Assembly: GCF_963678635.1 (NCBI RefSeq)
Contig: NC_087063.1
Location: 21,274,701 to 21,338,700 of the forward strand
Reading direction: 5' to 3'
From: Symsagittifera roscoffensis
Taxonomy: Eukaryota > Xenacoelomorpha > Acoela > Convolutidae
DNA length: 64,000 nt
Part shown: one piece after another, positions 55,550-64,000 of the stretch
How positions within the stretch are numbered: the stretch's first letter is position 1
Layout of the letters: every line of letters starts with the position of its first letter
The notes under the pieces: model-generated
Databases searched by the model: none
What the model was told of the DNA's origin: nothing
What the model saw: only the letters and a program-made list of their open reading frames with translations
Program-made: the position numbers and the translations under genes

Positions 55550-56659
55550 CGTTTTTTTTTTGGAAATTCGGTTATATTTAGTCAAAAAAATATAGATCAA
55601 AATTTGCTTGATTTTTTGTCTAGTGTTTCATTTTGCGGTTTCTTTTGTAAAATTCTAACCTAAAAACCTACACTTAAAACGTTTCAATTCTTTTGGTTCA
55701 ATGATAAGCAATAATACAGGGCCAATTCATAATAATTTAAATCAGTCGAACTTTTTTTTTTCGCTAAAATTTAAACCAAACAAATCGAACCCATTTAATT
55801 AACGGTGTGATATTAAATTTCTTGAAATGATGCACGCGAAAGTGCTGTAAATTTTGTCAAAATTTATTTCAATTTCAGAAAAAGAACTTGAAAATTTTAT
55901 TTTCTTACCTTTGTAAAAACTTTTAAACTCAGAGTTGTATGAGCTCAATCAACACAATAGACAGTAAAGGTTCGGCAAACCGGGAAAAAGTAATTCGAAA
56001 AAAAAAACGCTCCATTACGAGGCCAAACTGTGTATTTTGTGAATTGTAAGCGGATTTCACAACCAGGACTCGCTCTTTGTTCTTCTTTGGTTTATTCGTT
56101 TTTTTTATTGTTGCGACAAGACTTTAACAGGCTTGAAGACTTGTCTCTGGATTTGAAAAACATCAGTTTTTCTCTGTGTTTCTCAACATTAGGAAAACTT
56201 TTTAAAAGTTTTTAAAAATTTTCAAATCACATCTGAAGAGGCTTGATTTGATATATCGCTCGACCCATTCCGACAAGAAAAGTTTGCTTTAAAAAAATTA
56301 ACTTTAGAAGCTGTATTTGGTACTTTCTTGGCAATAAAAGTTTTTTTTAAAAATTAAGAGAAAAATTAATGAACTGTATTGAAACAATTTTGAAGATTTT
56401 TCAATTTATTTTTGTTTTTCGTTTTTTATTGACAACTCTTGCCAAATTCGCTAAATTTTTAGGCGTTTGTGTTGTTTTCTCATCACATCTAGCACAAAAA
56501 GCGACACTAAATTGAAGAACAAAAATCTTCTCACCGTTTTTTAATGAAAGCAGTGGGGACATTCTGAGCTACATGCACAAGAAACGGTCATCTTTGTTTT
56601 TAGTTTTAATCAAATGGATTCAAAGTAGCAAATACCAGTCATTTGATCAACTAAACTTT
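55550..56659. other. AT-rich with one dispersed repeat copy
   Basis: It holds the TTTGTTCT repeat copy at 56020-56160. No gene is seen otherwise. Confidence 0.4.
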
Positions 56660-57210
56660 ACAAGACTGCTCGTATCAGGGCGAAGCTCGTATCAAGACGA
56701 AGCCCTGAATGTTCCAACTGCCATTTAAGGTTTATGGAGCAGCAGTAATAACATAAAAAAAGTTAAATGAAATAAAAATAAAATGAAATTTCTTTTTCTA
56801 AAATTTGAAATTTGTTGTGAAAATCATCCCCCCACACGCAATATAAAGATTTAGTTCCTTGTATCAAATCAATTATGGCAAATAAGCTTCGTTCAACCAA
56901 TTTGGAACGATTTATAAGACGGATTAAATCTCAGCTCACGCATTAATAGCGCGAATTATATCGCGCGTTAATTGTCCCAAATTGGTTAAAAGGGCCAAAA
57001 TGGCAATCTTTAAACCCTCATAACTTTACAAAAAATGATCACAGGTGAAATATTTTTTCAAATTTGAGCTCAGGACAACAATAATTTTTGACTGATTTTT
57101 AAAAAACTTCCGTCAAAAAGGGCTAGTTAAAAAGTCGAAATTTGTCTGAAGAAAAAAAACCCACCCCGAGCACAAATATTCCGTTACTTTCGTATCGAAA
57201 GTCGGAACAA
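56660..57210 (+). repeat. Hairpin-ended short element, copy with duplicated hairpin
   Basis: A full-length plus-orientation copy, from ACAAGACTGCTCGTATCAGG to CGTATCGAAAGTCGGAACAA. The first end carries a small duplication (CGTATCAGGGCGAAG then CTCGTATCAAGACGAAGCCC). Confidence 0.87.
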
Positions 57211-58065
57211 TAATTTAACCGGCACACCAACACTTCATATTTGAACTTAGGCGAGCTAACTTGTTCAAACGATTCAGCTATTTATGGACGGAGAATTAAA
57301 ATTCATAATACATCAATCTCGTTTTTGACCAAACTGTTCAGCTATTTATGAACGGAGAATTCATTTTCATAATAAACTAATCTCGTGTTAGTTAAATCAA
57401 AGCTGGAAACCTTTCAGCCGGTTCGTTTAGGAGAAAAGTTGACAAGAAAAAATATTCAAAGTTGAAAAGAGGTAGCAATTTTCACCAAAATGAATTGAAA
57501 CAAACAAACAAAGCCAACAGACTGTTGGAAAAAAGTCAGTGCAAGTAAGCAGAAAAAATAATGACTAATTTTTAGAAAAAAATCTCAATAGCTGAAATTT
57601 CAAAAAAAAACTAAATGGCTGTAAAGCTCTCCGAATTTTTAGAACTATTTATTATTGACACTTTTTTGTTTTTGATCAAGTTAACCCAATTAGACAAAGC
57701 TGAATCAATAGGTAAACTTTTTGCTCCACTGGGATATCTGTAAATTAACTTCATTTTCAAAATTAGAAAGCGATCACGGTTTTCATGACCTGTTTACATT
57801 TTTGCTGTCTGATAGTGAAATTTATCTTCCTTGTAAGAATGGAAATGTTCAAAACGAAATTTAAAATAGAAACGCCAAAAAAATAGGGTTAAACTGAACT
57901 TTAGCCTGAACAAAAGCGAAAAAGTAAAATTCAGCCTGAACAAACTTTAAGATTTTTTCTGAAAAAAAAACGCAAAGAAAAACGTCATGATCTATATAAT
58001 AGTTTGAAATACGTTCATTGAGAGTGCAGTCAAGACAACCATGTCTTTGATCTGATGCAGGCAGT
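57211..58065. other. No gene recognised; short internal duplication
   Basis: TTCAGCTATTTATG(G/A)ACGG plus AGAATT recurs about 70 bp apart (near 57276 and 57344). Nothing else is supported. Confidence 0.4.
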
Positions 58066-58069
58066 CTTT

Positions 58070-58496
58070 TTGTTCTGACGTTCGAAAAATATGATGGGAC
58101 ACTTGCTCACAGGATGCTTTTTTCTGCAGAGAAATTTTGAATTTTCAACTAACAATTTTTGACGGAGTTTTATTACAGTCCGAATTATTTTGATGCCCTG
58201 CGCTCAAAGTTAAAAAACTAAGTACCTTCTACATATATTTTTTGAAAATCAATTTTCGACAAGTTTTTTGTAAAGTTACCGGGTTTTTCAATTTGGTGAA
58301 ACTGCAATAATTTTTCCGCGAGAAAATCCCTACTCTCTTCGTACGCGTAGTGTGCGAAATAATTTCGAAAACTTTTCCGCGATGTTTTACAACAAAAAAT
58401 GAAAGTTCAAACTTTTTTGCCACTACACCAAATAAGTTAACGAGCAGTCGGATCATTCAAGACTTTGCCCTGATACGAAATGCAAGCAGTCTTGTT
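58070..58496 (-). repeat. Hairpin-ended short element, most diverged copy
   Basis: From TTGTTCTGACGTTCG to TTTGCCCTGATACG and AAGCAGTCTTGT. Both end hairpins are damaged, so this is an old copy. Confidence 0.6.
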
Positions 58497-58773
58497 AAAT
58501 CTAAGATCAAACTTCAAGTTCTATTTTGATAAGTTTTCTGATTTTCTTAGCTTTAAGAGGTCATGACCGTCCAGGTTAGAACATGAACCAAATTCCATCT
58601 CAAATAATCCACGATCAAATAATGACATAGATAAGTTCAGCTCCAATGACATCTTCACTTTACTGTTATTTGATGAGCGTGAACAAAGTTTTTCAACTGA
58701 TTCTTGTTCAAAGTCCTGCTATTGAAATTCTTGTCAGAATACCTCTGTTAAAAAATTAGGATACCACTCGTGT

Positions 58774-59068
58774 TGTAAAAGAGTGACTTAAACTAAGAAT
58801 AGATTAAGACTGTGGATGATTAAGATTCCTACTAAAATTGTAGGCTTTTATTTAAGACTAAATAAAAGACGGGGATTCTATCTAAGTTAAGAGAGGTTTA
58901 AAAGATTGAATTGGTTGCGATTGATTTGTTACGTATCATAAAAGATAGTGTCCAATTCAGAGTCTACCAAAAGCCGTTGCGCTTTTGGCAGGTATATAAA
59001 TTAACAACTTAAAGGTCGATGGTAAGTTAAGATCAGAGGTTAAATAAACAAACCATAATACTTTTACA
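58774..59068 (-). mobile_element. 3' LTR of the second Ty3/gypsy element
   Basis: The 295-bp segment starts TGTAAAAG and ends CTTTTACA, a perfect 8-bp inverted end pair with TG...CA termini. On the element (minus) strand it has a TATA box (TTTATATA near 58993-59003) and AATAAA signals near 58850. It is bordered on the upstream side by the purine-rich CGCGGGGAA. The outer flank is CGTGT, which would be the target duplication if the other LTR, beyond the right edge, ends in the same 5 bases. Confidence 0.8.
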
Positions 59069-59077
59069 TTCCCCGCG
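59069..59077 (-). promoter_or_regulatory. Polypurine tract of the second element
   Basis: On the minus strand CGCGGGGAA ends exactly at the TG of the LTR, the expected place for the primer of second-strand synthesis. Confidence 0.65.
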
Positions 59078-59798
59078 AAATTTTATCTATAATCTATCCC
59101 TTTCGCCTCACCAGAAGGGAACAAAACAAAAATGATTAAGCACTAAGATGAATGAATCAGTAGGCGCATTGTCTAGGACCCCCGAGAGTGGATCTAGATT
59201 CGTAAGAACACAGATTTGATAAAGGGCCCAAGAGGCGTATCATAAACTAAGTACAATTACACGGTTATCAGGTCGAAAGGGTGGGTGTACAGTACGGGGA
59301 AGACCGGTGATCGGACCCGACGGGCCGGACGGCAAGTTCAACAAACAAAAACAAGATTCCAAAACAAAGCACCTTAGATCGAATAATATGTATTCGTCGG
59401 AAGAAATAACTATACACTGGTGACTATAGGCAAGCAAGAAACTGAAATAGCACCAGGGTGAATAGAGTCATAAGGTATGCAGAGAGTTGTCGTAAAACTA
59501 AGCGGAATACTGGGTAGAACCAAAATGAATAAATCTAATTGTTATCCGATGGTAGCGCCCCATGGGTGAACAGAACTATAATGGAATTCGGCAAAATTCT
59601 GTGGCCAAAACAAGGGTATAAATGTTACCAATCATCACAATAACTTAAAATAACAGCACTGGAGGTTTGTATGACCCTAGGATCCTGGAATGTTAGGCGA
59701 TAAACAATAAACAGAACATATAGGTGCTAGAAGTTTTACGATGGAGTTTTGATAGGTCAAGAATGTTTTTGATGACATCTATTTTCGAGCTCCTGCGT
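59078..59798 (-). other. 3' untranslated region of the second element
   Basis: About 720 bp between the integrase stop and the polypurine tract. No env-like frame is seen; the longest minus frame is 65 codons with no domain. Confidence 0.6.
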
Positions 59799-62639
59799 CT
59801 AATCAGATTCCCGATTTGCTGCTTTATTTATAGTCCATCTTCTTAGCTCCTCCAGCGTCATTGGCCGTCCAAGGAGTTCTATCGCCGAAATGATAGAGGA
59901 GGTGTTCAGCCAGTGTGGGTCAGATACGATGGGTATAAATGTAGGAGTTGAAATTTCATTAGATAGGCCCAATGGGTTAAATCGCGTGGAACAAACATCA
60001 GGGCTAAATTTGACATTCTTGTCTGGGCTCTTTTGATCGTCTGTTTTTGAGGGCTTTGGGTCACTTGAGTACGCGTCGATATCTTCCCGCAAGTGAACTA
60101 TGGTAGGGCGTGATGATGAAGGTGGTGTTAATGTTGTCAGGTCTACTAGGTCGACATGATGGCTTTCCATTTCTACCGTAGTTGCTTCCAACGTTGAACA
60201 TACTGAGACTAAATTAGGTGAACCGAATTCTGGGACATCGCGGTCTTCCTCAGTTAGATCGACTATACTGGTAAATACTCTCTCATCTAGCATCTTGGGA
60301 GGCTGCCTAGTTCGCATAGGTCTCGTGTTTTGACGTGTAAAAATTTCTGATAGTTTTTTCGAGGGTGGTGATTTCATTGGGGATGACGCTTTCCTTTTAG
60401 CAGTACCGGACAATTTCTGTGACTTCGTAGTGCGGTCAGAAAGTATTTGTTTCGGTCCCATCTCCGCCATGGTGGTTTGTTCTCCAGTAGATTTAGGGAA
60501 CTTTCCTCCGGGATTCTCTGAAGGTACCGGCATTTCTTGGGTCGCTTCATTACCCTCCTCCCTAGTGTCTAAGAGAATCAGCTGTGGGGTCGCTTGAGAG
60601 TCTCTTTCATTGTCACCGTAATCCAAGTTGATCAAAGGAATCTCATCTAACTCGACCTTCTGGTCGGCGTGGTCTGATGATTCTAGCTTAGGATCTGTTC
60701 GGTCGGACATTAGGTGTTCGTCTCGTTTCGTAGTTTCGAGTAGTGTTTTCTCCTTGAGGTCTCTTAGTGTCATTAAGTCACTAGCATTATCGTCTGACAT
60801 CTCTTCATGTGGTTCAATCGTCACTCCGGGTTCATTTAGGTAACTTTTAAGAAGTTCGGGTTTGCCCGACGGGCTTGGTTCTTGGTCGCTCTCGAGGCCA
60901 ATCGGTGTTCTCAGTCTCTTTCTCTGTTCTTCTTCTTCTCTAAGAAGAGTTTCCCTAGAACTGTTCATGGCCGCGTCTCGCCTCGCAATGTCAAGTTCTT
61001 CAAATTTCCACTGAAGATTTCGTTTCTTTTGGGTAGTTTTTGAGCTTTTAAATCCGATATTTCTTGGAGGTTTTGCAGTTTTCCTCAATCCTTTAGTCGC
61101 ATAAAATCTAACTAATTGGTCTCGTTTTCTCGGACTTGGTTTCTTCTGGGTGCACTGTCTTTTAATGGCTAAATCAGATTTACGTATTATTTTACCATTT
61201 TTTAGAGTCACAGTGTGATCTGATTCCCTTACGATTTCGTCCTTAAGTACTCTATAGTATGGTTCATTTTTCATTCTATCTTGGATTTTTCGATAAACAA
61301 TGGTCTTACCCGACGGGTTGTTCAGAATTGAGTCCTTTATGCCCAAGGCATCTCTTTTTTCTGACCGGGAGAGGACTTTTACTGGGGATCCAGCACTTGT
61401 TGGTACATATCTCACGGCATTTGAGATATCCTCCGAGGATGATGAATTTTCATCGACATCTCCATCTTCTATGTCGTCAGGGGCATCCCAGTCATGTCTT
61501 CGCTCTCGGCTCATTAGTTTTTTGCCTTTATCTATACATAACAAAGTTTTGTTCCAATCAAGGTTATTCGAAGAGGGTGATTTGACCAAATTATGCCAGA
61601 TAGTGTTTGGGGATCTACCGAAATGTGCTTCGAAAGGAGAGCAGTTAAGCGACTGTTGAGTTACTGTTCTTAAGCATTTTATTATTTTCAGGAGTGCAGA
61701 TTCTAGTGAAGGTTTTGGACGTTCTTGTGCCATAACCAGGAGTCGTTCCTTAATGGTCCTGATTAGGCGTTCCACTAATCCCGTAGCTCTATGATCACCC
61801 ACTGGGCTAAATATCACCTTTATGTTGTGATCGTGGCAGAATTCTCTAACTTCCTTGGAGATGAAACCAGATCCTTGATCTGTTCTAATTGTTCTAGGTA
61901 TCCCGTGTAAAGCAATGTATTTACTAAGGAAGTTTATAATAGATTTTGCCGATGTACTGGATGTTATTTGAGCTGATGGGAATTTTGAAAATCTGTCTAC
62001 ACACACCAATATGTATTTTTTTGTTCCCCATACTAAAGGTAACGGACCAGCGAAATCTAATTCCATTTCTTGGTTTGGTTCTTCGACCATTGGGAGTTCC
62101 CCTAGGGTATTGTGTTTTATAAGAGGTTTCAAATTTTTACCTGCTTTCACGCACTCTATACAATTTTCGCCGTGGACTTGGATTTCACGGTAAATTTTCG
62201 GCCACCAGATGTATTGCGTTGCCAGGCTTTTCATTGCGAACTGGCCGGGGTGGGCTTCGTGTAGTCTGTTCAGCATAGTCGATCTTAGGCATGCTGGGAT
62301 TACTAAACGGTTGTCCAAATAGAGGCATCCTCCACTGACATGTAAGTTATTCAAATATGACTTATAATAGTTTCCCAGTTGTAGGATATCCTGTTTTCGG
62401 TCTTCCTCGATTGCCTTGATTATCTTTTTCAGAATTAGATCTTGTTTCGATAAGAGGGACATAAATTTAGAGTCAAATATTTCCGGCCAAGAGAAAGGGA
62501 ATAAGTTAACTGTTTTCTTTTTGCTAGGTGATCTATTCTCGGGTTTGTCCGACGGGTTACTAGTATTTGGTGTTAAAACGTCCGTGTTTTCTTTAGTAGT
62601 AAGTTCTTTTTGTTGGTTAAATTCAATTTGTTCTGCCAT
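59799..62639 (-). CDS. Integrase ORF of the second Ty3/gypsy element, long tail
   Basis: The frame is open from 62795, but the Met at 62639 (MAEQIEFNQQ) lies 13 nt after the RT-RNase H stop and is a likely start. Numbering here is from 62795. Zinc-binding residues are His179, His182, Cys212 and Cys215 (LHEAHPGQF; ENCIECVKAG). The DDE triad is Asp247 (LDFAGPL), Asp306 (RTDQGSGF) and Glu342 (ATGLVERLI), giving the usual D-D-35-E spacing. After residue about 430 comes a tail of some 560 residues, rich in Ser, Glu and Lys. It contains GRSPNTIWHN and KVLSRSEKRDALG near its start and acidic-flanked hydrophobic motifs (IVDLTEED near 845, VDLVDLTTL near 881). No stop breaks the frame, so the protein may be intact. 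No chromodomain is evident. Confidence 0.9.
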   Translation of the reverse strand: MAEQIEFNQQKELTTKENTDVLTPNTSNPSDKPENRSPSKKKTVNLFPFSWPEIFDSKFMSLLSKQDLILKKIIKAIEEDRKQDILQLGNYYKSYLNNLHVSGGCLYLDNRLVIPACLRSTMLNRLHEAHPGQFAMKSLATQYIWWPKIYREIQVHGENCIECVKAGKNLKPLIKHNTLGELPMVEEPNQEMELDFAGPLPLVWGTKKYILVCVDRFSKFPSAQITSSTSAKSIINFLSKYIALHGIPRTIRTDQGSGFISKEVREFCHDHNIKVIFSPVGDHRATGLVERLIRTIKERLLVMAQERPKPSLESALLKIIKCLRTVTQQSLNCSPFEAHFGRSPNTIWHNLVKSPSSNNLDWNKTLLCIDKGKKLMSRERRHDWDAPDDIEDGDVDENSSSSEDISNAVRYVPTSAGSPVKVLSRSEKRDALGIKDSILNNPSGKTIVYRKIQDRMKNEPYYRVLKDEIVRESDHTVTLKNGKIIRKSDLAIKRQCTQKKPSPRKRDQLVRFYATKGLRKTAKPPRNIGFKSSKTTQKKRNLQWKFEELDIARRDAAMNSSRETLLREEEEQRKRLRTPIGLESDQEPSPSGKPELLKSYLNEPGVTIEPHEEMSDDNASDLMTLRDLKEKTLLETTKRDEHLMSDRTDPKLESSDHADQKVELDEIPLINLDYGDNERDSQATPQLILLDTREEGNEATQEMPVPSENPGGKFPKSTGEQTTMAEMGPKQILSDRTTKSQKLSGTAKRKASSPMKSPPSKKLSEIFTRQNTRPMRTRQPPKMLDERVFTSIVDLTEEDRDVPEFGSPNLVSVCSTLEATTVEMESHHVDLVDLTTLTPPSSSRPTIVHLREDIDAYSSDPKPSKTDDQKSPDKNVKFSPDVCSTRFNPLGLSNEISTPTFIPIVSDPHWLNTSSIISAIELLGRPMTLEELRRWTINKAANRESD

Positions 62640-62652
62640 TTCTTTCAGGATT

Positions 62653-64000
62653 TTAAAATTCGTAAAAAAAGTCGTTAGTTTTGCAAGATGAGTCACACAG
62701 TTCTGTACGCGAGTGAGAATTTTGACACACTGAAATGTTGGAATGGTTAGATATCGCTTGGAAAGTTTCAGCGGCATTAGCAATTCGTTTATCACGTTCT
62801 ATTTCTTGACTGGTCATATGATCTGTTGACTGGCTAATCGCATTGCAAGAAGTGACGTCATGTGCTAAGAAATGTTGAGAAAATTGATTTCTTATTTGCG
62901 CCCACGAATTTTTTGGCATAAGGTGATCAAAGCCTAGGAGTGTACTAATCTGGTTTACTGAAGCGATAACGAACTTCTCGTCATCCAGAGAAACTGGTAC
63001 GGGTTCACCCGATGGGTGTCGGGATATATAATCGACAAATCCCATATCTTTTCCGGGTAAATGTTCTACGGTAAAGTCGAACGGTAATAGTTTATCCGCC
63101 CAACGGGTGAGGCGTGATTGGGCCGTTTTAGTGTATTTATCGTCTTTCAGTGCTCCTATTAAGGCTTTGTGATCTGTTAAAATTGAGAATTGATTACCCA
63201 GTAGATAATTTTTGAAATGATCTAGTGCCCAGACTAATCCCAGTAATTCGAGTTCGTTAGTGCTGTATTTTAATTCGGCGATATTCAAAAATCTGCTAGC
63301 GAACGCTACGGTCTTCCAATTTCCCCAATGGTCTTGTTCGATTGACGCGCCCAATCCTAAATGTGAGGCGTCGCATTTCACCCGAGTGTTCAGTTTTACA
63401 TCGAAATGGTGGTTCATCACCGTATTACAAATTTCGTTCTTGATTTTTTCAAACGCTTCCGTATGTACTGTGGACCACTTAAATGGTTTATTCTTTTGCA
63501 TAAGTTCTCTGAAGGGTGTTGATAGGGACGCTAGGTTTGGTATGAACTTATTAAATTGGTTAATCGATCCCATTAAGGATCTGATGTCTTTAATACAGTT
63601 TGGTTCTTTTAGGTTTCTGATTGCGTCAGATTTATGTATTAATGGTGTCGTCCCTTTTGCGTCGATTCTAAATCCCAACCATTCTATGTTATGAGTTAAA
63701 AACGTGCATTTTTCCCATTTTATGGCTAGTCCCTCGTCATCTAGCGTTTTTAACACATTAATGACTAGCTTTTTATGTTCTTCCTCGCTACCTACGGTGG
63801 CGATTAGGATGTCGTCAAGATAACAATGATTATTTGGTAGTTTTTCCGTCAAACGGTCCATTATACGTTGAAATTCATTGGGCATATCGCCTAGTCCATA
63901 GAATCCGGTTTTAAAACGGTATGAACCCGTTACTTCTCCCCCCACAATGTTAAAATTACACTGATTACTTGCCTTTTTCGAAAGCGGAATTTGGCTGTAG
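62653..64000 (-). CDS. RT-RNase H ORF of the second Ty3/gypsy element, cut by edge
   Basis: The frame enters from the right edge at YSQIPLSKK, the tail of RT motif A; the catalytic Asp of that motif is just outside. It then has GFYGLGDMPNEFQRIMD, YLDDILIAT (two catalytic Asp), and RNase H with KCDASHLGLGASI, NELELLGL and LTDHKALIG. It ends after HLPGKDMGFVDYISRHP and a 125-residue linker at a TAA (62653-62655). The start given by other tools near 63945 is an internal GTG and not real. Stop-free throughout. Its end overlaps the open integrase frame by 143 nt in the +1 frame. Confidence 0.93.
   Translation of the reverse strand, partial: YSQIPLSKKASNQCNFNIVGGEVTGSYRFKTGFYGLGDMPNEFQRIMDRLTEKLPNNHCYLDDILIATVGSEEEHKKLVINVLKTLDDEGLAIKWEKCTFLTHNIEWLGFRIDAKGTTPLIHKSDAIRNLKEPNCIKDIRSLMGSINQFNKFIPNLASLSTPFRELMQKNKPFKWSTVHTEAFEKIKNEICNTVMNHHFDVKLNTRVKCDASHLGLGASIEQDHWGNWKTVAFASRFLNIAELKYSTNELELLGLVWALDHFKNYLLGNQFSILTDHKALIGALKDDKYTKTAQSRLTRWADKLLPFDFTVEHLPGKDMGFVDYISRHPSGEPVPVSLDDEKFVIASVNQISTLLGFDHLMPKNSWAQIRNQFSQHFLAHDVTSCNAISQSTDHMTSQEIERDKRIANAAETFQAISNHSNISVCQNSHSRTELCDSSCKTNDFFYEF

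Overview
The window is animal nuclear DNA, most likely from an invertebrate. Support for this comes from spliced genes of animal type (a WASP-like protein, an ectonucleotide pyrophosphatase/phosphodiesterase and a phosphoserine phosphatase exon), GT-AG splice signals, AATAAA sites, and a dense load of eukaryotic retroelements. The background is AT-rich. The two Ty3/gypsy coding regions and the simple arrays at 31.3-33.9 kb stand out as richer in G+C. I cannot name the lineage from sequence alone.

Layout. (1) 1-9.1 kb: a minus-strand Ty3/gypsy-type element. It has gag, a protease-RT-RNase H frame and a long integrase frame that runs off the left edge. It is damaged by a 351-bp palindromic repeat insertion at 5511-5864 and an in-frame TAG at 3282-3284. 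(2) 9.1-13.1 kb: non-coding DNA upstream of that gag, with a 185-bp direct repeat and a field of GGAGGGT motifs. (3) 13.1-30.5 kb: a retroelement graveyard. It holds a broken non-LTR-type RT with a restriction-like nuclease tail, several Penelope-like element (PLE) copies, two 3' ends of another non-LTR family, and hammerhead-ribozyme-like cores beside the PLE copies. (4) 31.3-33.9 kb: a G+C-rich minisatellite (29-bp and 109-bp units) of the same family as the repeat inserted in the first element. (5) 36.7-39.8 kb: the only compact host gene pair, a WASP-like gene (+) converging on an ENPP gene (-), with polyadenylation signals so close that the transcripts should overlap. (6) 40.9-58.5 kb: AT-rich DNA with at least nine copies of a short hairpin-ended element, a TIR element with a perfect 8-bp target duplication, tandem duplications, and a phosphoserine phosphatase exon. 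(7) 58.8-64 kb: the 3' part of a second, better preserved minus-strand Ty3/gypsy element: 295-bp 3' LTR, a separate integrase ORF with a long tail, and an RT-RNase H ORF cut by the right edge.

How it fits together. Host content is small. Most of the window is successive waves of mobile elements, including repeats nested in an element and recent tandem duplications. The items I would follow first are the ribozyme-like cores of the PLEs, the SUMO-interacting-like motifs in the second integrase tail, the satellite-like repeat that also occurs as a dispersed insertion, and the hairpin-ended element family.
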